Part shown: positions 54,101-63,300 of the stretch, one piece after another
How positions within the stretch are numbered: the first letter of the stretch is position 1
Layout of the letters: each line of letters opens with the position of its first letter
Source of the DNA: Chordicoccus furentiruminis
GTDB taxonomy: Bacteria > Bacillota > Clostridia > Lachnospirales > Lachnospiraceae
Assembly: GCF_019355395.1 (NCBI RefSeq)
Contig: NZ_CP048829.1
Location: 1,825,501-1,889,500, forward strand
DNA: 64,000 bases
Direction of reading: 5' to 3'
Translations under genes and position numbers: made by a program
The notes under the pieces: generated by a model
The model's input: the letters and a program-made list of their open reading frames with translations, nothing else
The model's database searches: none
Told to the model about the DNA's origin: nothing

Positions 54101-54349
54101 GTGGTCATCGAGACGGTGAAGCGGGCGGAGGATTCCGACGCCGTGATCGTCCGGCTCTATGAATGCTTCAACCGGCGGACGCGGGTCGTGCTGAAGGCGG
54201 CGGAGCGGATCCGGAGCGCCGAATTCTGCAATATCATGGAAGAGGAGGCGGTTCCGGCGGATTTCGACGGGCACGGCGTGGCCTTTACCATGATGCCGTA
54301 TGAGATCCGGACGATCCGGCTTGAGACGGAAGCAAAAGATTCCGATTGA
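51167..54349 (+). CDS. Alpha-mannosidase, glycoside hydrolase family 38
   Basis: The 1060-residue enzyme has the GH38 zinc-binding catalytic core, CVGHTHIDVAWLWTLPVTRDK near residue 240, EGGMWLEADCNLASGEAL near 312, and the nucleophile Asp in WLPDVFGYSAALPQI near 355. FRNEFHDILPGSAIHEVYED-like HDILPGSAIHEVYED follows near 582, and then beta-sandwich domains. No signal peptide is present, so it probably trims imported mannosides or N-glycan fragments in the cytoplasm. The start follows AAGGAG. GC is high, in contrast to the AAA/TOPRIM pair 38 bp upstream. Confidence 0.93.
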   Translation: MHFIKERIGKLIDDLGRLIYPESVPVEEIRIMHSTDGREDPAELDPSGWEPFERRNLWGGHREYYWFAFTAEIPEGWDGECAVLEVKTGREGSWDATNPQFSAFIDGRRVQGLDVNHRELILTDRAVPGAAYQVLLAAFTGDQNFRLEMDVSLKRLDRRTESYYYDLKVPYDTARLLKPDDPAYITIIRELNESLNRLDLREEGSPAYYRSLEDARSYLKEHFYEAACDGEKAPVICCVGHTHIDVAWLWTLPVTRDKAVRSFSTVLELMKRYPEYRFMSSQPQLYAYVKEAAPDVYEQIRERVREGRWEAEGGMWLEADCNLASGEALSRQFLYGKRFFRKEFGKDSEILWLPDVFGYSAALPQIMKLCGIRYFMTTKISWNETNMMPVDTFLWEGIDGTRRLTHFIPTRDYNRAAEENGTETEHFTTYNGFLNPSQMKGAWARYNNKDLNDEVLCSFGYGDGGGGPTRGQLENQRRMAKGIPGLPRTKMTTARAFFEDLDRKTSGSKALPVWKGELYLEYHRGTYTTMARNKKWNRRAEFVLQDAETYAVMASHLAGAPYPKAKLDGEWITLLRNQFHDILPGSAIHEVYEDSKREYLALFQENRDMQAAALQLLADRISAPAGTLAVFNPNSFDGTGIVTFRMPEGTDACSVWDGNRRLPAQKTEDGWIFCAENVPPKGYRTFRTEEGTPAEDGSSGLDVSESRLENRWFRITLNGKGQMGQVYDKRARRNLFPEGKAGNVIVCYEDRPHNYDAWDINSYYTEKSWEVDSVTSVRVTERGPVRATVRIERPFLRSVIVQFVSVYADIPRIDIRNEIDWREHQLLKNHFPADVHANEAVYDIQYGNVVRNTTDNTSWDWSKFEVCHHKWLDVAEDDYGLSVLNDCKYGVSVRGTDIGLTMLKSPRYPNPTADKEHHTFTYSLFPHEGTWKTAGTVREAYMLNNPMRAVVKRTEGGTLPDLLSFVRVCTEDGRPAENVVIETVKRAEDSDAVIVRLYECFNRRTRVVLKAAERIRSAEFCNIMEEEAVPADFDGHGVAFTMMPYEIRTIRLETEAKDSD

Positions 54350-54375
54350 ATTTCCAAAAGGGGACAAGGTACAAT
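54346..54375 (+). promoter_or_regulatory. Likely promoter of the MFS transporter gene
   Basis: TTGAAT (54346-54351), 18 bp, TACAAT (54370-54375), overlapping the end of the mannosidase gene. Confidence 0.5.
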
Positions 54376-54425
54376 AGCTCCTGTCCGGCTGTCGGAAAAG
54401 GAGCCGGAGGAGAAGGAGAACGGAA

Positions 54426-55577
54426 ATGGGATCTTTGCTGCTTGCTGTCATTTATCTGATTTTCATCAGTCTGGGACTTCCCGACTCGCTGCTCGGTTCG
54501 GGCTGGCCGAAGATGCAGACGGTCTTCGGCGTGCCTTCGTCCTACGCGGGCTATGTCTCGATGGCGATTGCCTTCATGACGATTATCTCCGCGCTGATCA
54601 GCCCGCGGCTGATGCGGAAATTTCATACGAAGTGGATCGTCATCGTGTCGATCGCGCTGACGGTGCTCGGCCTTCTCGGCTTTTCCGTCTCGGCGCGCTA
54701 CTGGATGCTGTTTCTCTTCGCGGTGCCGTACGGACTCGGCGCCGGTTCGATCGACGCCGCGGTCAATCATTATGTGGCGGACAACTATCCTTCGTCCGTC
54801 ATGAACTTTCTGCACTGCTTCTACGGCGTCGGAGCGGTGATCAGCCCGAACATCATGGCGCTCGCGCTGAAGAGGGCGAGATGGAACGAGGGCTACCGCT
54901 GGACGGCGTACCTTCAGATCGCGATCCTCATCGTCTGCATCATCTCGCTCCCGCTCTGGAAGCAGAATGAAAGCGGGGACGAAGGCAGCGCGGCGGACAG
55001 CGCGGGGATCCGGGAGACGCTGAAAGTGCCGGGCGTCGTGCTGACGCTGATCGCGTTCTTCGCGTACTGCTCCGGCGAGGCGACCTGCTTCCTCTGGACT
55101 CCGAGCTACTTCGCGGGTACCAGGGCGGGTCTCACGGACGGAATGGTCGCCTCCTTCGGCTCGCTGGTCTTCGGCGGACTGATGCTCGGGCGGCTTCTCG
55201 CGGGCTTTGTCTCGAACCGGCTCGGTGACCGGAAACTCGTCCGGATCGGCATTGCGGTGGAACTGGCGGGTATTTTCCTTGTTTTCCTGCCTTCCCGGAG
55301 CTATCTTCCGGCCGCGGCCGGCTTCGTGACGATCGGTACGGGGATGGGCCCGGTCTATCCGGCGATACAGCATATGGCGCCGTCCCATTTCGGGAAACGT
55401 TACAGCGCGGCGGTGATCGGCCTTCAGATGGCGTCGGCCTACACCGGCAGCACGTTTATGCCGATGGTGTTCGGGCATATCCAGCAGAGCATCGGGATCG
55501 GCGTCATGCCGGTGTACCTTCTGATTTTTGCGGTGATGAACATCGGCTTCCTCGAGGCATCCTACCGGGCGCACTGA
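54426..55577 (+). CDS. Major facilitator superfamily transporter
   Basis: The 383-residue protein has about 11-12 membrane segments, the A-type loop after helix 2 (LISPRLMRKFHTKWIV), GAGSIDAAVNHYVADNY in helix 4, a charged central loop (residues ~178-198), and GRLLAGFVSNRLGDRKLV after helix 8. This resembles the FucP/sugar permease branch (GAGSIDAAxN). It lies next to the mannosidase gene, so it may import a mannoside or free sugar; the substrate is not determinable. GGAGAAGGAG precedes the start. Confidence 0.85.
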   Translation: MGSLLLAVIYLIFISLGLPDSLLGSGWPKMQTVFGVPSSYAGYVSMAIAFMTIISALISPRLMRKFHTKWIVIVSIALTVLGLLGFSVSARYWMLFLFAVPYGLGAGSIDAAVNHYVADNYPSSVMNFLHCFYGVGAVISPNIMALALKRARWNEGYRWTAYLQIAILIVCIISLPLWKQNESGDEGSAADSAGIRETLKVPGVVLTLIAFFAYCSGEATCFLWTPSYFAGTRAGLTDGMVASFGSLVFGGLMLGRLLAGFVSNRLGDRKLVRIGIAVELAGIFLVFLPSRSYLPAAAGFVTIGTGMGPVYPAIQHMAPSHFGKRYSAAVIGLQMASAYTGSTFMPMVFGHIQQSIGIGVMPVYLLIFAVMNIGFLEASYRAH

Positions 55578-55773
55578 GTGAAGCGCGTTTGCGGGAAATG
55601 CGCCGGAGGAAGACTGCGGAAGAGGAATAACAGGGCGTGACCGCAAAATCGGTTCACGGGAATGTCCGGTGGAACCAGATGAGGCTGGTGTTCTGAAAAG
55701 GAAGACCCGCCTTGTTTTTTTATGGCCTGTAGAGCGCCGGGCCTTCCCCGGCGAGAAAGGACAGCACTAAATT

Positions 55774-56916
55774 ATGAAGATAGTGGTTGCCGTCGATTCC
55801 TTCAAGGGCTCGCTCAGCTCGCTTGACGCGGGCGGAGCCGTCCGCGACGGGATCCTTCGGGCGTTTCCGGACGCGGAGGTCGAGGTGTGTCCGCTGGCAG
55901 ACGGCGGGGAGGGAACCGCGGAAGCGCTGACGCTCGGGATGGGCGGCTCGATGCGGACAGCCGCGGTGACAGGCCCGCTCGGAGAGCAGAGAGAGGCCCG
56001 GTACGGCGTGCTGCGGGACGGCCGGACGGCGGTGATGGAGATGGCGGAAGCCGCCGGTATCACGCTGCTCGGAAGGGACCGGCTGAATCCGATGCGTGCG
56101 ACGACCTGCGGGGTGGGCGAGATGATCCTTGATGCGGTTCGCGGGGGCTGCCGCCGCTTCATCATCGGCATCGGTGGTTCGGCCACCAACGACGGCGGGG
56201 CCGGTATGCTGCAGGCGCTGGGCTTCGGTCTGCTGGACGCGGAAGGCCGGGCGATTCCGTCCGGAGCGGAGGGGCTGACCTCGCTTGCAGAGATCACAGA
56301 TGACCATGTGCCGCCGGTGCTTCGGGAATGCCGTTTCCGGATCGCCTGTGATGTGCGGAATCCGCTCTGCGGCGCACGGGGGGCGAGCGCCGTGTTCGGA
56401 CCGCAGAAGGGCGCGGACGCGGAGATGGTCAGCCGGATGGACGCGAATCTGGCCCGCTTCGCGGCGCTGACGAAAAGAAAACATCCGGAGGCGGACCCGG
56501 ACGCGCCGGGAAGCGGCGCCGCGGGCGGGCTCGGCTTCGCTTTTTCCGCTTATCTTCATGCCTCCCTGGAACGGGGCGTCCGGATCGTGCTGGAAGAGTC
56601 GGATCTCGCCGGCAAGGTGAAGGATGCGGATCTTGTCATCACCGGAGAAGGCTGTCTGGACGGCCAGACGGTGATGGGCAAGGCGCCGGCCGGCGCCGCG
56701 GAGATCGCGAAGCGGTACGGAAAGCCGGTGCTCGCGCTGGCCGGGACTGTCTCCGAAGGGGCGGCGGCTTGCAACGGGCACGGCATCGACGCGTTCTTTC
56801 CGATCCTGCAGCGTCCCGGGACGCTTCAGGAGGCGATGGATGCCGAAACCGCCCGGAGCAATCTCAGGCGGACGGCGGAGCAGGCGGTCCGGCTGTTCGC
56901 GGCGGGGCGGCGCTGA
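55774..56916 (+). CDS. glxK: Glycerate kinase
   Basis: The 380-residue protein is a GK-I family glycerate kinase: MKIVVAVDSFKGSLSSLDAG, VCPLADGGEGTAEALT, RRFIIGIGGSATNDGGAGMLQALGFGLLD, and ADLVITGEGCLDGQTVMGKAPAGAAEIAKRYGKPVLALAGTV, all canonical. It converts D-glycerate to 2- or 3-phosphoglycerate. The gap to the MFS gene is 196 bp and holds a T-run (TTTTTTT) that may end the upstream unit. No glyoxylate/tartronate genes are adjacent. Confidence 0.95.
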   Translation: MKIVVAVDSFKGSLSSLDAGGAVRDGILRAFPDAEVEVCPLADGGEGTAEALTLGMGGSMRTAAVTGPLGEQREARYGVLRDGRTAVMEMAEAAGITLLGRDRLNPMRATTCGVGEMILDAVRGGCRRFIIGIGGSATNDGGAGMLQALGFGLLDAEGRAIPSGAEGLTSLAEITDDHVPPVLRECRFRIACDVRNPLCGARGASAVFGPQKGADAEMVSRMDANLARFAALTKRKHPEADPDAPGSGAAGGLGFAFSAYLHASLERGVRIVLEESDLAGKVKDADLVITGEGCLDGQTVMGKAPAGAAEIAKRYGKPVLALAGTVSEGAAACNGHGIDAFFPILQRPGTLQEAMDAETARSNLRRTAEQAVRLFAAGRR

Positions 56917-57339
56917 GACGGCGGAAGCGGGCGTGACCGGGACGCGCGGTCAGACGCCCGGACGGGAATTAAACGGGCGGGCCGCAGGCAGTGAGCTGTG
57001 GCTGAGCATGAGCAGCGGGCGGGCCGTAGAAAAAGGGTGCCGGGGCAACCCATCAGAAGCGACCGCAACGGACGACCGGATCGAGGGCGGAAGGGAGAGA
57101 AACGAAACGCCCGCGGCTGGCGCAGCCTGCAGCATCAGACTCCCGGACATGTTTTACTTTCAGTTTGTTTTTTGCTTGGGAGACGGTCAAAAATCTCATA
57201 TCAAATAGACACATTGTCACATCTGTCTTATTATAAAGTTTAAGGAAGCGGCGTATCGAACGGATTGGCATTTCCGTATATTCGTACAGCGCGCAGCTTC
57301 GTTTTACTGAGGGCAGTCAGTGATGAGAGGTTTTGCGAT
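56917..57339. other. 423-bp intergenic region before the giant surface protein
   Basis: No gene is supported. The first half is GC-rich with two CGGGCGGGCCG copies about 44 bp apart. It contains possible hairpins (GGGTGCCGGGGCAACCC near 57036) but no riboswitch class I can name. The second half is AT-rich and carries a promoter. Confidence 0.6.
57206..57234 (+). promoter_or_regulatory. Promoter of the surface-protein gene
   Basis: TAGACA (57206-57211), 17 bp, TATTAT (57229-57234), about 105 bp before the ATG. GAGAGG precedes the start codon. Confidence 0.6.
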
Positions 57340-60300
57340 ATGAGGCGTTCGTTCGAGGGGAAAAGGCATCAGCCGGCGAAATCAGAAGAAAAAAGAAAAA
57401 GATGTGACAGAAAGCACAGAGGCTTCGGCTTTTTCTGCGCCTTTTTGCTGTGCGCGGGATTGATCTCCGGCGGCGCGGCAGTTTCCGGCGAGTCGGGCGC
57501 GCAGGAGGCGGTGAACGCCGAAGCGCCCGCCGATGACGCGGTTCAGCCGGAGGTTCCGGCACAGCCGGTGGAAGAGGCGCAGCAGAATACGCCCGCTCCG
57601 GAGGATACGGAAGGCGGAGGAGAGGCGGGTCAGCAGCAGGAAGAGACGCCGGATCAGCAGCAGGAAGAGCTGTATCCTGAGGATGACGGAAACGGGGAAG
57701 AGTCCGTTCCGTCGGTTTCCCGGCCGGATGCCGGATCCGCTGAAAGCAGCGCCGCGCCGGTCGGAACGACGGCGGAGCCGCTCACCGTTTCCGTCACGAC
57801 AGCGATGAAGTACGCCTTCGCGGGCGAGAACGCGCTGACGTTTGAGACGCAGATTACCGGCGGCACGGAGCCGTTTGAAACTTCCTATGAGATTGATCGG
57901 GACGGAACGCCGGTCTGGTCGGCTCGGGAGTATCAGCCGGAGTTGACGTATATGCCCGAAGAGGCGGGCGGCTATGAGCTCGTGCTGAGCGTCACGGATG
58001 CCGCCGGTCAGGCGGCGTCCGGCCGCTGCGCCATTCCGGTGGCGGTGCGCCACGAGGAGAGCCCGTCGGACTGGGAGCCGGCATTGAAGGAAGTCCGGAT
58101 GACCGGCCGCTACGCGGAGGACCTGCTCGCGATCGCGCGCACGCAGCTGGGCTACACGGAGAGCGCGGACAATTTCATTGTGACAGAGGAAGGCGCCCGT
58201 CAGGGCTACACCCGGTACGGGCAGTGGCAGGGGGACGCCTATGAGCCGTGGGACGCCGCGTTCGCGGCCTTCTGCCTCTACTACGCGGGCGTCCGGGACG
58301 TGCCGGCCGACACGAAAGCGGAGAAGTGGGCCGATGAACTGAAGCGGCGCGGGATGTACCGCGATCTGACGGCGGAGAACCGCCCGGAGGAGGGGGATTT
58401 CCTTTTCACCCGGGACGGGGAAGTGACGCGGATCGGACTGGTCGAAAAGACGGATGATACGGGCGTGACCGCCATCGAAGGCGACGTCGGCGGCGCAGTC
58501 GCCCGCGTGACATACGGCTGGGACGACGCGCGGCTTGCGGGCTTCGGCGATCCGCGGACGACGCTGACGGACGAGGCGGCGGGCGTCACCGTCACCGGCA
58601 TTTTTCCGGAGGGCGCGACCCTTACGGTTCAGCTGCTCGCGGAGGACGCGGACGGCTTCACGGAGGCGCAGGACCGGATTCACGCGGCGCTCTCTCCGCT
58701 CTACGACCGGTATGCGGTCAATCTCGCGGATGTGACGGAGACAGCGGTGTACGTCCCGTCTCTGACCGTGAACGGGGAGGTGGTCTCCCCGTGCAAAAAG
58801 GTACGGGTCGGCGTCTCGGCATGCGGCGGACGGTTCGCGGGTCACGGCGATGTCCGCGTCCTGACGTTTTCGGACGAGCAGACGGAGCTTCTTTCGGCGG
58901 AAGAAAAAGACGGCGGGGACGGAGCGGACGCGATTGTGAGTGCGTCGTTCCGCACGGACCGTCTGTCGGAATTTGCGCTGACGGCGGTGGCGCCGGACAG
59001 GCTCACGATGCGCCGGACCGCGGCGGACGGCGATGCGAAGGTGACGGTGACGTACGGCACCGGCGCGGGCGTGCCGGAGTCGGCGGAGCTCAGGGTGAGG
59101 CAGATTCGCGGCGACGGAGACGACGCGGATCGCGCGGAATATCAGAAGCGTCAGGCGGAGGCGGCCGCCCTTCTCGAAACGGAAGCGGGCGGTGAAAACG
59201 CGGCTTCTCAGCCGGATACCGCGGCCTCCGGTTCGCCGGGGAACGCAGAAAATGCAGACGTCAGCCGGCAGACGGATCAGAATGCGGAGAATGCAGCCGC
59301 CGATCAGCAGGCAGACCAGAACGCGGAGAATGTAGCCGCCGATCAGACTGAAGATTCCAAAGAATATGCTGCCTATATGGAGGAAGTCGAAGCGGCACTG
59401 GCATCCGGTCGCAAAGTCCAGATGGCGAAGCTTTTTGACATCACAATTTTGGACAAGGAAGGAAATGAGGTTGAGCCCCTCACCCCTGTGTGCGCCAATA
59501 TCGAGTTTGTGCCGAAGGAAGTTCAGGAAGGAACAGATCTCGAACTCTACCAATTCCAGACAGAGGGCGAGAAGCCCCAGGTCATGGAGAATGTGGAAGT
59601 GCTCACTGACGATGACAACATCGTGAATGGAATCGAGTTCGAGACAGACGGATTCTCAGTATATGGCATTGTCGGAACAGAAGTTCTGACCGGCGGCGTG
59701 ATGACAGCAGACGGCGATTCCTACTCCGTTACTGTCAAGTACGACAAGTACGCAGAGATCCCGGATGATGCAGTTCTGGTAGCTACTGAAGTACAGAATT
59801 CATCAAGACTCTATCAGTCTTATATGAGTGAAGCAGAAGATGCCCTGACCAGCGACAGCGACGCAGAGATCAGCTTCGCAAGATTCTTCGATGTCAGCAT
59901 CATGGCAGACGGTGAGAAGATCCAGCCGGCTACACCGGCAGAAGTCATCATCGACTACAACGAGTCCCAGGAGATCACCGAGGGCACAGAGGTCAGCACC
60001 CTGCAGTTTGGTGACAGCGTACCGGCCACAGTGGATGCAGCAGTCAGCGGTACCGATACACAGGTAGACGGTGTCAGCTTCCAGGCTGAAGAAGTATCCG
60101 TGTACGGTATTGTGGGGACGGAAAGCATAACGGTACCGTTCACTACTGGAGATGGACGCACATATGAAGTCACTGTCGACTTTGATAAAGACGCAGGCAT
60201 TCCGGAAGATGCACAGCTTAAGGTATCTGAAGTCACAGAAGATAACAGCAAGTACGATGACTATGTAGAGCAGGCAGCGGATGCCATCGACAGCCGCGCA

Positions 60301-63300
60301 GAAGCTCTCAACTATATCAAGCTGCTCAACATTGAGATTGTTGATGAAAACGGTGACAAGGTAGATCTGGAAGCCCCGGTCGATGTTACGATCAAACTGC
60401 TGGACAAAGAGCAAAATGAAGAAGAGCAGACCCAGGTTGTGCACTTTGAAGGTGCGAATGAGATGCCGGTGGTATTGGACAGTTCGGCAGAGGCTGATAC
60501 CGTCAGTTTTTCTGCAGATGGTTTTTCAGTCTATGCCATCGTGTATACGGTGGACTTCGAGTATTCCGTGAACGGCAAAATGTACCAGTTCAGCCTTCCC
60601 GGAGGCGGATTTGTAAGCTTTACAGACCTTGTGGAAGTGTTGGGTATAATTGGTGATACGAACTCTGGGAAAAACGGGGACGAAAATGGGTCGGTAAGCG
60701 CAGAAAATACCGAGGAAAACGCCGCCAACGAAGGGACAGAAGAGAATAGTGTAAATTCCGATACGAACACAGCGCTCACACTGGGTGATGTGGAAGTCAG
60801 CGAGGCCACAAGGAAATTCGTGGAGGACGTGGCTTCTGTGGAGTTCAGCAGCCCTGAACTTGTAGATGTCAGCAAGGTTGATGCCGATACCACGGTTGGT
60901 CAGATTAAAGAGAGCCGTGGGTTGGAATGCCAGTACAGCGCGGAGCTGACGGAAGCGCAGATCGCGGAGATAAATGCGCAGACGGTGGAGGCCGGAGACT
61001 GGGCTCTGATCAGTGTGCAGCCGTTTACGAGTGAAGAGACGCTGACAGTCACCATGAAGGATGGGGATCAGTTCGTTGTGAGGGTGACGGATGCACAGAT
61101 TTCCACACATGTGATTACGGCGGACGGCAAAGATTATATTATTACTGTGACCTATGGGTCGGAAGCTGGCATTCCTGATGGGGCGGAGCTGACCGCCAGA
61201 GAACTCCTGCCTGGGACAGAGGAGTATGAGGCGCATTATACGCAGATGATTGCCGCAGTTGAGGGCGAGGTGTCCGATTCGGATCTGGACGACGAGATGA
61301 ATGCGGCCTTTGCCGAAGCTGGTCTGGAAGTCGTGAATCCGCAATCGGCGGTTGAGGTGGCATTTGCTCGGTTCTTTGATATTTCCATCTGGAAGGATGG
61401 CGCGGAAATCGAGCCGTTGACACCGGTTCAAGTTGAGATTCAGTACAATGAGCCGGTAAGTGTCGATTCCAGTGCTGAGGCAGAAGTCGTCCATTTCGCA
61501 GAGGACGGCATCGAGTTGATTGATCCGGATACGGATTTGAGCGAATCCTCCGGTGAAGGGATTTCCTCCTTTACCTACCAGCAGTCCAGCTTCTCGATTT
61601 CCGCTACGTTGCTAAAGTACACAACCGGCATCCAGAACGGGAACTATCTTATCATCAGGGGAGTAAAAGATGAGAATAATGTTGAGCACTGGTACGCACT
61701 GAAGGCGGACGGCTCTACAATAGAAGTGACGAAAAAGGGAGATACGATCACGAGATTAGACTGGTATGCGGATGACGTGTTCTGGACATTTACCAATGCA
61801 GGTAACGGTCAGTATTACATACAGAACCGGTCAAACAGAAATAGTTACTTGGTGCTATTTAATAACATTGTAGGCAATTGGGATCAGCTGATCAAAGTGG
61901 AAGTGCCGGACGGCAGGAGAACCGTATATCTGAAGAACCCCGATAATACGGGACTGAGGTTCAACGGCAGTAAACATCAGTTTTTTCTGGGCAGTCGAGG
62001 GGATGGTAAAGCAGAGCAAGTCTACCTTGCCAGATTGAATTCTGAAATTCCTCAAGGCCGAGGCTATAATCTGACACCGGCTGGGGAGACGGACCTCGGT
62101 GATCTGAACGCCTGGAAGGACAAAGTCGAAAACAGCAAGATCATCGTGGATAAAACCGCCAGCGTGGTCGACTATGACAACAGAATATATCAAATTGACT
62201 TGAAGGCACTTTCCGATATCACGATTATATCCAACAAGATTGATCTGGAACTGATTGTCGATACTTCACGTTCGATGTATTTCCCCGCCAATCTGAGTCC
62301 AGTATCCGGTTATTACTTTACAAGCATAATGGGCAATGATTCCCATAGTTTGGAAAAACAGCTATCGTGGCTGGATAAAAACCAGATCTATTATTTTATC
62401 GGGAATGGGGAACAGGCGACAGTCTACGCCCTGTATTATGCGGCTTCCGGGACGAACCTGAATGATTACACTGGTGACCAATGCTGGAAGTTTGTTGACG
62501 CGTCCTATATGAATCCGCCAGATGCGGGCAGCATGAACCAATCCGACAGGCTGAACAGGCTTGTGGGAGCACGTATCGACGATCTGGCCTATAATATCTG
62601 CAATCAGAACAGCGATGGTGGCGGATGCAGGCTTTATACTGCGTCATCCTCCATCACACGCCTGGCGTATCTGAAAGAAGCTGTGCGTATTGCCAGCGAG
62701 ATCGTATATGCCGTTGACAAGGACAATCGAATCGGTCTTGTGACCTTCAACAGCAGTGCAAAAGATCAGGGATTCTACGATTACAAAAACAGGACCGGGC
62801 TATACGGCAAAATCAACAATATTTCCCTTGTGGGAGGCACCCGACAGGACCTTGGTCTTGAAACCGGCAAGAGCCAGCTTGACAGCAATGGCAGGGCGGA
62901 TGCGCAAAAGATCGCCATACTGATTACTGACGGTGCACCGAACATGCAGGATAGCAATAAGAACCAAATTCCTAGTGATACGGCGTGGACGATGATTGGC
63001 GAAAAGGCCAGCGCCTTGAAGGGCACCAATTCCTCCAATGCCAAGCTTTATACGCTGGGGCTTAGCCTGGATATGGTTGGCGGCAATAACCAGCGCCATC
63101 TAGATGGTTTGGCTTCAGAAGAGGATGGCGTCACCCGGCATTTCAACGCCAGCAACGGGCCTGCTATTGTCAGGGCGGTCAAGGATTTGATCGATACACT
63201 GATGTACGATGTTACCTTAGAAGCGGAAGTCACGGATGTATTGGATCCTGCATTCTATCCCGTAGACAAAAACGGTAATCCGATTGCTGTCGGGGATTAC

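Noticed and set aside
56940-57150. Cobalamin or c-di-GMP riboswitch before the surface gene
   Set aside because: Isolated words such as CATCAGACTCCCGGAC resemble a B12 box, but the rest of either consensus is missing.
57382-59553. 723-codon minus-strand frame opposite the surface protein
   Set aside because: Arg-rich shadow frame without domains; the plus frame has signal peptide, CHAP-like and VWA features and is open to the window edge.
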